Assembly (NCBI GenBank): GCA_018883705.1
Contig: JAHLFQ010000210.1
Span: 1 to 15,337 of the forward strand
Length of the DNA stretch: 15,337 nt
Direction: 5' to 3'
DNA from: Candidatus Cellulosilyticum pullistercoris
GTDB lineage: Bacteria; Bacillota; Clostridia; Lachnospirales; Cellulosilyticaceae
Shown: piece after piece, positions 5,475-13,179 of the stretch
How the letters are laid out: each line of letters begins with the position of its first letter
Numbering within the stretch: the first letter of the stretch is position 1
Notes under the pieces: model-generated
What the model was told of the DNA's origin: nothing
Seen by the model: only the letters and a program-made list of their open reading frames with translations
Database searches by the model: none
Program-made: the position numbers and the translations under genes

Positions 5475-7733
5475 ATGATAAGCTATGCGGGGATTATTAT
5501 GGAATTTGCTACTGTCAGTGATATTGACCGTCCCTTTACTTATAGTATACCAGATAAGCTAAAAGAAACATTAAAAATTGGCCAACGCGTTAAAGTACCT
5601 TTTGGAAAAGGAAATCGCCTTAAAATAGGTTATGTGGTAAGTCTATTAGAAAGTATCGAGCCACAGAAATATCGTTTAAAGGAAATAAAAGAAGTGGTAG
5701 ATGAAGAACCTCTTTTAAACGAGGAGCAGCTAGAAATCATACATTTTATTGTAGAGTATTATGGGACTAGCTATGCTTCGGCTATTGATGTGGTACTGCC
5801 ACCAGGATTAAAAGATGAGCCTATTGCAAAAAATCCTTCTACAATAAAAATGGTTTGTTTGAATCAAGATATGCTTAAAGTAAAAATCTATTATGAAGCC
5901 AATCGTCATAAGCAAAGCTTTGAAAAGCAAAGGTGGATCATAGATTATTTAAGAGAACACGCCAAGGAAGAGTTGAAGGCTTTTGAAAGATTAGAAGAGG
6001 TAAGTAAATCTTCTTTAAAAACACTTATACAGAAGCAGATTGTTGAGGTGATTGAGGAAGAAATGATTCACCAAAAGGATGTTATTAAGTACGAGACCTT
6101 TAAAGTGCTAAATGAAGGACAGCAGGCGGCAGTTGATTATTTGAAAGCCTTATCAGAAGCAGATGTTTATCGTCCGGTACTCCTTCAAGGGGTAACGGGG
6201 AGTGGAAAAACAGAGGTATTTTTACATGCCATTAAAGAAATTCTTGAAAAAGGTGGTTCTGCATTAGTACTTGTACCCGAAATTGCACTGACTTCACAAA
6301 CCTTATCTAGATTTAAAGAACGCTTTGGAAATCAAGTGGCGCTTACTCATAGTCGTATGACACCTAAGGAAAGACAGAGATTGTATATGCAGGCTAAAGA
6401 TGGAGAGGTTTCTATTATCATAGGACCTAGAAGTGCAATCTTTATGCCGCTTCCAAACTTAAAGCTGATTGTAATAGATGAGGCACATGATTCAAGTTAT
6501 AAATCAGAAGTTGAACCAAAGTATCATGCCATAGAAGTTGCTAAAGCGCGTATGAAATATAATAAGGGGCAGGTTTTACTGGCAACAGCTACGCCAAGCA
6601 TAGAAACTTATTATGAGATGAAGGAAGGACGCTATGATTTATTAAGACTAGATACGCGTGTGGGAGAAGCTAAATTGCCAGAAGTTGAAATTGTGGATAT
6701 GAGATTAGAACTAGCTAATGGTAATAATTCAGTGTTAAGTCAAAAACTTTATATGGAAATAGAAGAAACTCTTAAGCAAGATAAGCAAATTATGCTTCTA
6801 ATTAATAGACGAGGCCATTCGACATTTATTAATTGTAGAAGTTGTGGTTATGTGTTAAAATGTGAGCATTGTGATGTATCCATGACCTATCATTCCTCTA
6901 CGAGGTCTTTACAGTGTCATTATTGTGGAAAAACATTAGGCGTACCTGAGGTATGTCCAGAATGTGGATCAAAACATATTCGCTTTTTTGGAAGTGGTAC
7001 AGAAAAGGTAGAGGCGTTTATTAATGAGCGCTTTGGCGAATATGGTGTTGGTAGAATGGATACAGATACAACAACAGGTAAAGAAGGTCACAGAAAAATC
7101 TTAGAAGCCTTTAGAAGAAAAGAAATGCACATTTTAATAGGTACACAGATGATTGCTAAAGGCCATGATTTTCCGGAAGTTACTTTAGTAGGTATTTTAT
7201 CTGCAGATTCTTCTTTATACATGCAGGATTTTAGAAGTAATGAAAGAACTTACCAGCTCCTAACCCAAGCAATGGGAAGAGCAGGTCGAGGAGAAGATAA
7301 AGGAAAAGTAATCATTCAAACCTATAATCCTGATCATCTTGTCATGGATGTTGTTCGACATAATAAGCAAGAATTCTTTTATGAGCAAGAATTAATGAAT
7401 CGTCAGATGATGTCTTATCCACCTTACTCTAATATTTTCTCTGTACTCATTATGGGCATCGATGAAGGTGAGGTTATAAGGGTAACCCATTTACTAAGCC
7501 AGTATTTTCGTTACTACAGCGAAAAAGGGCAAAATCACTTTAGAGTTATTGGACCAAGTAGTGCTGTGGTTAGTAAAATAGGTGATGAATACAGGTGGAG
7601 ACTCTTTATTTTAGGAGAAGTACGTGATAAGTTACTTATTTATGGTAGGTTTTGTTTAAATAAATTTTATACTCATGAAATAGTAAATGGAATCAAAATA
7701 CAATGGGATATAAATCCATTAGCAATGGTATAA
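5475..7733 (+). CDS. priA: Primosomal replication restart helicase PriA
   Basis: PriA recognises stalled replication forks and D-loops, unwinds the lagging arm with 3'-5' helicase activity and starts reloading of the replicative helicase. The 752 residues show the expected order: the 3' DNA-binding domain (about 1-105, with DRPFTYSIP), a winged-helix linker, Walker A GVTGSGKTE (239-247), the DEAH box (335-338), motif LLATATPS (368-375), then an insertion with eight zinc-binding cysteines in CxxC pairs (454/457, 463/466, 481/484, 494/497). The late helicase motifs include GTQMIAKGHDF and TQAMGRAGRG. All key residues are present. GGAAGGGAAG precedes the ATG. It follows a terminator, so it probably heads its own transcript with def and fmt. 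Confidence 0.97.
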   Translation: MISYAGIIMEFATVSDIDRPFTYSIPDKLKETLKIGQRVKVPFGKGNRLKIGYVVSLLESIEPQKYRLKEIKEVVDEEPLLNEEQLEIIHFIVEYYGTSYASAIDVVLPPGLKDEPIAKNPSTIKMVCLNQDMLKVKIYYEANRHKQSFEKQRWIIDYLREHAKEELKAFERLEEVSKSSLKTLIQKQIVEVIEEEMIHQKDVIKYETFKVLNEGQQAAVDYLKALSEADVYRPVLLQGVTGSGKTEVFLHAIKEILEKGGSALVLVPEIALTSQTLSRFKERFGNQVALTHSRMTPKERQRLYMQAKDGEVSIIIGPRSAIFMPLPNLKLIVIDEAHDSSYKSEVEPKYHAIEVAKARMKYNKGQVLLATATPSIETYYEMKEGRYDLLRLDTRVGEAKLPEVEIVDMRLELANGNNSVLSQKLYMEIEETLKQDKQIMLLINRRGHSTFINCRSCGYVLKCEHCDVSMTYHSSTRSLQCHYCGKTLGVPEVCPECGSKHIRFFGSGTEKVEAFINERFGEYGVGRMDTDTTTGKEGHRKILEAFRRKEMHILIGTQMIAKGHDFPEVTLVGILSADSSLYMQDFRSNERTYQLLTQAMGRAGRGEDKGKVIIQTYNPDHLVMDVVRHNKQEFFYEQELMNRQMMSYPPYSNIFSVLIMGIDEGEVIRVTHLLSQYFRYYSEKGQNHFRVIGPSSAVVSKIGDEYRWRLFILGEVRDKLLIYGRFCLNKFYTHEIVNGIKIQWDINPLAMV

Positions 7734-7750
7734 TATTAAAGGAGGCTATT

Positions 7751-8209
7751 ATGGCAATTAGAAAAATTAGAACTGAAAATGAAGAAGTATTACGCAAAGT
7801 ATCTAAAGAAGTAAAAAAATTTGATGAAGCGTTATGGCAGTTATTAGATGATATGGCAGATACCATGTATGATGCAAATGGTGTAGGTCTTGCTGCACCA
7901 CAAATTGGTTTATTAAAACGTATTTTTGTAGTAGATATTGGTGAAGGCCTTATTGAGTGTATTAATCCAGAAATTGTTGCGACAGAAGGTGAACAATTTG
8001 GAGAAGAAGGATGCCTTAGTGTACCAAATAAATTTGGTAATGTAAGAAGACCTAATTATGCTAAAGTGCGTGCACAAGATCGTAACGGAAATTACTTTGA
8101 GGTAGAAGGTACAGAGCTTATGGCACGTGCATTACTTCATGAATATGACCACTTAGATGGTAAATTATATGTAGATTTAGTAGAAGGCGATTTAGTAGAG
8201 GTAGAATAA
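7751..8209 (+). CDS. def: Peptide deformylase
   Basis: Def removes the formyl group from the N-terminal methionine of new proteins, using a bound metal (usually Fe2+). It undoes the effect of Fmt, encoded next door. The 152-residue protein has all three family motifs: GVGLAAPQIG (44-53), EGCLS (86-90, cysteine metal ligand) and HEYDH (130-134, two histidine ligands and the catalytic glutamate). The frame is open to an earlier ATG at 7703 inside priA. The ATG at 7751 is preferred because AAAGGAGG stands just upstream and the product then begins MAIRKIRTE like other deformylases. The 17-base gap after priA indicates cotranscription. Confidence 0.97.
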   Translation: MAIRKIRTENEEVLRKVSKEVKKFDEALWQLLDDMADTMYDANGVGLAAPQIGLLKRIFVVDIGEGLIECINPEIVATEGEQFGEEGCLSVPNKFGNVRRPNYAKVRAQDRNGNYFEVEGTELMARALLHEYDHLDGKLYVDLVEGDLVEVE

Positions 8210-8232
8210 GTTTTAGGGATAGAGGTGAAAAA

Positions 8233-9168
8233 ATGAACGTAGTATTTATGGGAACACCAGACTTTGCAGTACCTACTTTGGAAATGTTGATTGCAGAAGG
8301 TCATAAGGTGAGTGCAGTTGTAACACAACCAGATAAGCCAAAGGGAAGAGGTAAGAAGTCTAGCATGCCACCTGTTAAGGAAGTAGCGCTTAAACATAAT
8401 TTACCTGTACTTCAACCTGAACGTATAAAAGGGGATGAAAGCTTTTTCGAGCACATACAATCTTTAAATCCAGATGTTATTGTAGTTGTAGCATTTGGAC
8501 AGATTCTTCCTGAGAGTATTTTAAATATTCCTAAGTATGGTTGTATTAATATTCATGGTTCACTATTACCAAAGTACAGAGGGGCAGCACCAATACAATG
8601 GTCTATTTTAAATGAAGAACCTAAAACAGGTGTCACCATCATGTATATGGATAAAGGTATGGATACAGGGGATATGCTTTTAAAGAAAGAAATGATGATT
8701 GACCCTACAGATACTTATGAAACCCTTCATGATAAAATGAAGATAGTAGGTGTAGAAGCATTAAAAGAAGCATGGCCACTTATTGTGGCAGGTGGTGAAG
8801 GAAGAGAAAAGCAAGATAGTGAGATTGCAACTTATGCTCCACCTATTCAAAAAAGCATGGGTGAAATCAATTGGCAAGAAAGAACAAGCCATATTGATGC
8901 CAAAATAAGAGGACTTAATCCTTGGCCAGGTGGTTATACTTACTATAAGGGCCAAGTTATGAAAGTATGGAAAGCACTTCCTAGTGAAGAAGTCCATGCT
9001 GCAGAACCAGGCACTATTTTAGAAGTATCTAAAAAAGGTATATTAGTGAAAACCTTAGATGGTAGTTTACTCATTCAGGAGATTCAAATGCCAAATAAAA
9101 AACGTATGCCTGTTTCAGAATACATTAAGGGTAATACCCTTGAAGTTGGAACGCTACTAGGCATTTAA
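8233..9168 (+). CDS. fmt: Methionyl-tRNA formyltransferase
   Basis: Fmt transfers a formyl group from 10-formyl-tetrahydrofolate to Met-tRNA-fMet for translation initiation. The 311 residues match the family length. The N-terminal Rossmann-type domain begins FMGTPDFAVP, carries the tRNA-contacting loop PDKPKGRGKK (33-42), and has catalytic residues N106, H108 and D144 in INIHGSLLPKYRGAAP and KGMDTGD, at the same numbers as in E. coli. The C-terminal OB-fold domain starts near residue 205 and includes RGLNPWPGGYTYY. GAGGTG precedes the ATG. Pairing with def is the usual bacterial arrangement for formylation and deformylation. Confidence 0.97.
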   Translation: MNVVFMGTPDFAVPTLEMLIAEGHKVSAVVTQPDKPKGRGKKSSMPPVKEVALKHNLPVLQPERIKGDESFFEHIQSLNPDVIVVVAFGQILPESILNIPKYGCINIHGSLLPKYRGAAPIQWSILNEEPKTGVTIMYMDKGMDTGDMLLKKEMMIDPTDTYETLHDKMKIVGVEALKEAWPLIVAGGEGREKQDSEIATYAPPIQKSMGEINWQERTSHIDAKIRGLNPWPGGYTYYKGQVMKVWKALPSEEVHAAEPGTILEVSKKGILVKTLDGSLLIQEIQMPNKKRMPVSEYIKGNTLEVGTLLGI

Positions 9169-9183
9169 TAAGGAGTGGAGATT

Positions 9184-9885
9184 ATGCCATATTTTTATTT
9201 TGGTGGTGGAAATAGTACACTATTATGGATCACATTAGCTATGATGATTATTCCGCTTTATGCAAGTGTGAAAGTACAAAATGCTTTTGCGGTTTACTCA
9301 AAGAAGCGCACCTTATCAGGCTATACAGGAGAAGAAGCAGCAAGGCGTATTTTAGCAATGAATAACATCAATATTCCTATTGAGCCTGTACGTGGTTCAA
9401 TGACAGATTTTTATGATCCAGTCAATAAAACATTAGCACTTTCTCAAAGTGTGTATGGTGTAAATTCTATTGCAGCGCTTGGTGTAGCAGCACACGAATG
9501 TGGGCACGCTATACAAGATGCAAATGATTATTCGTTTCTACGCTTTAGACATGCTATTTATCCTGTGACTAATTTTGCAAGTCGTTTATCGATGCCACTT
9601 ATTTTCTTAGGATTATTCTTTGGAAGTATGGCATTTTTAGTAGATTTCGGGATTATACTTTTTGCAATTACAACTTTATTTGCGATTGTTACCTTACCTG
9701 TAGAGTTTAATGCGTCAAAAAGAGCCCTTGCAACTTTAGAAACAAGTGGCATTTTATCACCAGAAGAATTAGTTGGGGCAAAGAAAGTTCTAGATGCAGC
9801 CGCATTAACTTACGTAGCAGCAGCAATGGCATCTATTTTGTCACTTATTCGATTAATTATGATTAATAATAGAAATAATGACTGA
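9184..9885 (+). CDS. Membrane zinc metallopeptidase, YugP family (DUF2268-like/neutral zinc metallopeptidase)
   Basis: This is a 233-residue integral membrane protein with the zinc-protease signature HECGH (104-108) in AALGVAAHECGHAIQDAND. A downstream LPVEFNASKRA segment holds a glutamate (E174) suited as third metal ligand. Hydrophobic segments lie at about 12-28, 131-150, 154-174 and 207-226. It belongs to the YugP-type family, whose substrates are not established; membrane-protein quality control is a plausible role (inference). A GTG at 9175 is in frame but is part of the AAGGAG ribosome binding site (9170-9175), so the ATG at 9184 is preferred. It follows fmt by 15 bases, so it probably shares the priA-def-fmt transcript, and a strong terminator follows it. 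Confidence 0.88.
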   Translation: MPYFYFGGGNSTLLWITLAMMIIPLYASVKVQNAFAVYSKKRTLSGYTGEEAARRILAMNNINIPIEPVRGSMTDFYDPVNKTLALSQSVYGVNSIAALGVAAHECGHAIQDANDYSFLRFRHAIYPVTNFASRLSMPLIFLGLFFGSMAFLVDFGIILFAITTLFAIVTLPVEFNASKRALATLETSGILSPEELVGAKKVLDAAALTYVAAAMASILSLIRLIMINNRNND

Positions 9886-9894
9886 TAGTAATAT

Positions 9895-9927
9895 GGGGTG
9901 TTGCAAAAGATGCAACACCCCTTTTTT
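9895..9927 (+). terminator. Strong terminator after the metallopeptidase gene
   Basis: A perfect 11-bp stem, GGGGTGTTGCA (9895-9905) with TGCAACACCCC (9911-9921), encloses the loop AAAGA and is followed by six T residues (9922-9927). Confidence 0.95.
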
Positions 9928-9947
9928 AGGAGGCTATGGTGTACCTA

Positions 9948-9976
9948 TTGCGTTTACTAACACATAATGGTATAAA
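9948..9976 (+). promoter_or_regulatory. Promoter of the rsmB-rlmN-prpC-prkC-rsgA operon
   Basis: TTGCGT (9948-9953), a 17-base spacer and TATAAA (9971-9976) preceded by TGG (9968-9970) give a near-consensus extended promoter. Transcription would start near 9983, about 49 bases before the rsmB ATG. Confidence 0.75.
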
Positions 9977-10031
9977 ATAAAAGGTAGTCTATTATAGAAC
10001 GGTAAGAATAAGAGAAGAAAGGATTTCTTTA

Positions 10032-11372
10032 ATGAAAACAGTAAGAGAACAGATTGTTGATTTATTAATAGAAGTAGAGCGTGATAAAAGTTATGCACAG
10101 CTAAGTCTTAAAAAGGCTTTAGTGGATTTAGAGGTAAGAGATAAGGCATTAGCAACTGAGGTCTTTTATGGCACACTAAAATATCAAATTCAAATAGATT
10201 ATTGGCTTAATCAGTATTCTAAGACACCCGTTAAAAAAATGAAGCCCCTTATTCGAAATTTACTTCGTATGAGTGTTTATCAAATGTTGCATCTGGATAA
10301 GATTCCAGTATCAGCAGTTATTAATGAAGCTGTTAAAATTGCTAAAAAAAGAAAGTTTCAAGGTCTTTCAGGTTTCGTAAATGGGTTATTAAGAAAGATC
10401 GACCGTGAAAGAGAAAATTTAAGTTTCCCTGATGAAAAAGAAAATTTAAGCTATTCGTTAAGCATTAAATATGCTCTTCCAGAATGGATTGTGAGTATGT
10501 GGCTTAAACGCTATGACAAAGAGATGGTTGAGGAAATAGGTAGGGCGCTTAATAAGCGTGCAGAAGTTTGTGGACGTGTTAATACGCTGAAGGGAAGTAA
10601 AGAAGGATTGGTTCAAACCTTAGAAAAAGAAGGCGTCCAAGTAGAGTCAGGGCATTTATTAGAAGAAGCTTTTTATCTTAAAAAGGTAGAAAACCTACAA
10701 AATTTAGCGTCCTTTAAAGTGGGAGCATGGACCGTACAAGATGAAAGCGCTATGCTTGTTGCTCATGTCGTGTCACCTCAAAAAGGGGAATGTCTTTTAG
10801 ATATGTGTAGTGCACCAGGAGGTAAAAGTATGCATATGGCTGCTTTTATGGAAAATGAGGGAGAAATTATATCTTGTGATGTGCATGAACATAAACTAGA
10901 ACTAATTGAAAAAAATGCAGCACGTCTAGGGATTAAAATCATTAAGCCAACACTTCAAGATGGTATGGTCTTAAATGAAGATTTTGTTGGAAAGTTCGAT
11001 AAAGTATTGCTAGATGCCCCTTGTTCAGGACTAGGTATTATGAAGCGTAAGCCAGACATTAGACTTCATAAAACCAAGGAGGATTTAAAGGAAATCGTAG
11101 CGATTCAAAAAGCCTTATTAAAAAATGCAGTTAAGTATTTAAAACCTAATGGACGTCTTATCTATAGTACATGTACTATTTCTTATGAAGAAAATGAAAA
11201 AATGATACGAGAGGCGATGAAGGAGTATGGTTTAGAATTAGAAAATATTGTAGATACTATACCTAAGTCTATTCAAGGTGCAATAGAAGATCAGGGGATG
11301 ATTCAAATTCTACCAAATATGGCCGATACAGATGGATTTTTCATTGCTAGTTTAAAAAGAAGGAGTATTTAG
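10032..11372 (+). CDS. rsmB: 16S rRNA (cytosine-967-C5) methyltransferase RsmB
   Basis: RsmB methylates C967 (E. coli numbering) of 16S rRNA with S-adenosylmethionine. The 446 residues comprise an N-terminal NusB-like RNA-binding domain (about 1-125, including IRNLLRMSVYQML and SAVINEAVKIAK), a linker, and a Rossmann-fold methyltransferase domain. The SAM-binding motif LDMCSAPGGKS is at 256-266. The two cysteines of the family reaction are present: C331 in DAPCSGLG and C381 in STCTISYEENE, the latter being the expected nucleophile. GAAAGGA precedes the ATG with a slightly long gap. It opens the operon and its stop codon is three bases before rlmN, so the two are cotranslated closely. Confidence 0.96.
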   Translation: MKTVREQIVDLLIEVERDKSYAQLSLKKALVDLEVRDKALATEVFYGTLKYQIQIDYWLNQYSKTPVKKMKPLIRNLLRMSVYQMLHLDKIPVSAVINEAVKIAKKRKFQGLSGFVNGLLRKIDRERENLSFPDEKENLSYSLSIKYALPEWIVSMWLKRYDKEMVEEIGRALNKRAEVCGRVNTLKGSKEGLVQTLEKEGVQVESGHLLEEAFYLKKVENLQNLASFKVGAWTVQDESAMLVAHVVSPQKGECLLDMCSAPGGKSMHMAAFMENEGEIISCDVHEHKLELIEKNAARLGIKIIKPTLQDGMVLNEDFVGKFDKVLLDAPCSGLGIMKRKPDIRLHKTKEDLKEIVAIQKALLKNAVKYLKPNGRLIYSTCTISYEENEKMIREAMKEYGLELENIVDTIPKSIQGAIEDQGMIQILPNMADTDGFFIASLKRRSI

Positions 11373-11375
11373 AGA

Positions 11376-12413
11376 ATGAACGAAATTGTAAGTCTAAATA
11401 TAGAAGAATTAGAAAGACTTATTTTAAGTTATGGCGAAAGTAAGTTTAGAGCAAAACAACTTTTCGAGTGGTTTCATAAAAAGATGATATGGGACTACCA
11501 AGAAATGAGTAATTTACCTATTAAATTAAGAGAAAAGTTGGCAGTGGATTATCCTATTATGCCCCTTCGAATAGTAGAGAAGTTAGAATCAAAATTAGAT
11601 GGTACTATAAAATACTTGTTTGAGTTATGGGATTCACATATAATAGAAAGTGTTTTTATGCGTTATAAACATGGGAATTCAGTTTGCATCTCTTCTCAAG
11701 TTGGGTGTAGAATGGGATGTAAGTTCTGTGCTTCTACTCTTGAAGGTCGAGTAAGAAATCTTATGCCAGCAGAGATGGTAGGACAAATATATGCCATTCA
11801 AAAAGATACCAATGAACGTGTATCTAATATTGTAGTTATGGGAAGTGGTGAACCATTAGAAGAACTTGATATAACTCTTAAATTTGTACATCTTATTAAT
11901 GCACCACAAGGTCAAAATATTGGTAGCAGACATATTACCGTTTCAACCTGTGGACTTGTGCCTGAGATGAAGCGTCTAGCAGATGAAAAATTACAAATTA
12001 ATTTAGCTTTATCATTACATGCAACCACAGATGAGAAACGAAAAGCGGTTATGCCAATTGCCTATAAGTATAGTATTGAAGAATTAATAAATGCTTGTAA
12101 GTATTTTATTAACCAGACTAATCGTAGAATCACTTTTGAGTATGCACTCATTGAAGGTGAAAACGACAGTGAAGAAGATGCAAGACGTATGGGTCAATTA
12201 TTAAAAGGAATGTTATGCCATGTTAATTTAATTCCTGTTAATAAAATAGAAGAAAGAAACTATAAAAGTAGTGGCGCTTCAAGTGTTGAGAAGTTTATTC
12301 GCATTTTAGAACAATATGGGATACCAACAACGCTTCGAAGAACGTTAGGTGCAGATATTGATGCAGCATGCGGTCAACTACGTCGTAGGTATATTAAAAA
12401 GCGAGGTGAATAG
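11376..12413 (+). CDS. rlmN: Dual-specificity 23S rRNA/tRNA adenine-C2 methyltransferase RlmN
   Basis: RlmN is a radical-SAM enzyme that makes m2A2503 in 23S rRNA and m2A37 in some tRNAs, affecting decoding and drug binding at the peptidyl-transferase centre. The 345 residues include the 4Fe-4S cluster cysteines C111, C115 and C118 in GCRMGCKFCAS, the SAM-binding GEP in VVMGSGEPLEE, and C332 in DAACGQLRRRY, which corresponds to the cysteine that carries the transient methyl group (C355 in E. coli). These features fit RlmN rather than Cfr; none of them was tested by alignment. The ribosome binding site GAAGGAG lies within the end of rsmB. Confidence 0.96.
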   Translation: MNEIVSLNIEELERLILSYGESKFRAKQLFEWFHKKMIWDYQEMSNLPIKLREKLAVDYPIMPLRIVEKLESKLDGTIKYLFELWDSHIIESVFMRYKHGNSVCISSQVGCRMGCKFCASTLEGRVRNLMPAEMVGQIYAIQKDTNERVSNIVVMGSGEPLEELDITLKFVHLINAPQGQNIGSRHITVSTCGLVPEMKRLADEKLQINLALSLHATTDEKRKAVMPIAYKYSIEELINACKYFINQTNRRITFEYALIEGENDSEEDARRMGQLLKGMLCHVNLIPVNKIEERNYKSSGASSVEKFIRILEQYGIPTTLRRTLGADIDAACGQLRRRYIKKRGE

Positions 12414-12414
12414 C

Positions 12415-13179
12415 ATGTATGCTATTGGCAAAGTTGATATTGGAAAAAAACGAACAAGAAATGAAGATAGCATCTTCGTTTCTAATTCACCTGTAGGAAT
12501 TCTTCCCAATTTATTGATTGTGGCAGATGGTATGGGTGGGCATAAAGCTGGAGGTATAGCAAGTGAACTTGCTATTACATCATTTTGTGAGTATATAAGA
12601 AATCATGAGCACATTGATATTAGGACTAGAGAAGATGTTACTATTTTATTAAAACTAGGAATAAGACATGCTAATCATGAAATTTTTGAAAAAGCAAAAA
12701 CAGATGAAGCTTATGCTGGTATGGGAACAACTTTTACAGTTGCAACAGTTATTGATAACATCGTTTATTTAGCACATGTTGGTGATACAAGACTTTATCT
12801 AATAAATGATAGAAGCATCTTCCAAGCAACGACTGACCACTCTTTGGTTCAAGAGATGCTTGAGCAAGGCTATATTTCTGAAAATGAAATGAATGAGCAT
12901 CCACAAAAGCACATTATTACACGCGCAGTTGGTACATATGAAAAAGTCAAGGTGGATACATTGATTTATGATTTAAGCAAAGTCAAGTATCTTTTACTTT
13001 GTTCAGATGGACTCACTTCCATGTTAACCAATGAAGAAATTCATGAGATCATAAAAACTCGTGATGAGAGTTTAGAAGAAATGGTAGATGGTCTTATTGA
13101 AGCAGCCAATGTAAAAGGTGGAACAGATAATATTGCAGTAGTAATTGCAAAGAAACAAGAGGTGAATCAAGCATGTTAA
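12415..13179 (+). CDS. prpC: PP2C-type Ser/Thr protein phosphatase PrpC (Stp)
   Basis: PrpC is a Mn2+/Mg2+-dependent phosphatase that reverses phosphorylation by the PrkC kinase. The 254-residue protein shows the PP2C metal-binding motifs in order: RNEDS (D18), ADGMGGHKAGG (D38), AHVGDTRLYLI, CSDGLTSM and GGTDNIAVV. It has no transmembrane segment. The frame extends to an ATG at 12349 within rlmN, but the ATG at 12415 has GAGGTG (12403-12408) at good spacing and gives the family start MYAIGKVDIGKKRTRNED. One base separates it from the rlmN stop, and its own stop overlaps the prkC start, so phosphatase and kinase are translationally coupled. Confidence 0.96.
   Translation: MYAIGKVDIGKKRTRNEDSIFVSNSPVGILPNLLIVADGMGGHKAGGIASELAITSFCEYIRNHEHIDIRTREDVTILLKLGIRHANHEIFEKAKTDEAYAGMGTTFTVATVIDNIVYLAHVGDTRLYLINDRSIFQATTDHSLVQEMLEQGYISENEMNEHPQKHIITRAVGTYEKVKVDTLIYDLSKVKYLLLCSDGLTSMLTNEEIHEIIKTRDESLEEMVDGLIEAANVKGGTDNIAVVIAKKQEVNQAC

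Noticed and set aside
7703..7750. An earlier in-frame start for peptide deformylase inside priA.
   Set aside because: AAAGGAGG immediately precedes the ATG at 7751, and the family N-terminus begins there.
9936..9980. A 14-codon ORF (MVYLLRLLTHNGIK) right after an AGGAGG sequence, possible leader peptide of rsmB.
   Set aside because: The AGGAGG is only two bases from the ATG. The ORF lies between a strong terminator and the predicted rsmB transcription start and covers the promoter itself, so it would not be in the rsmB transcript.
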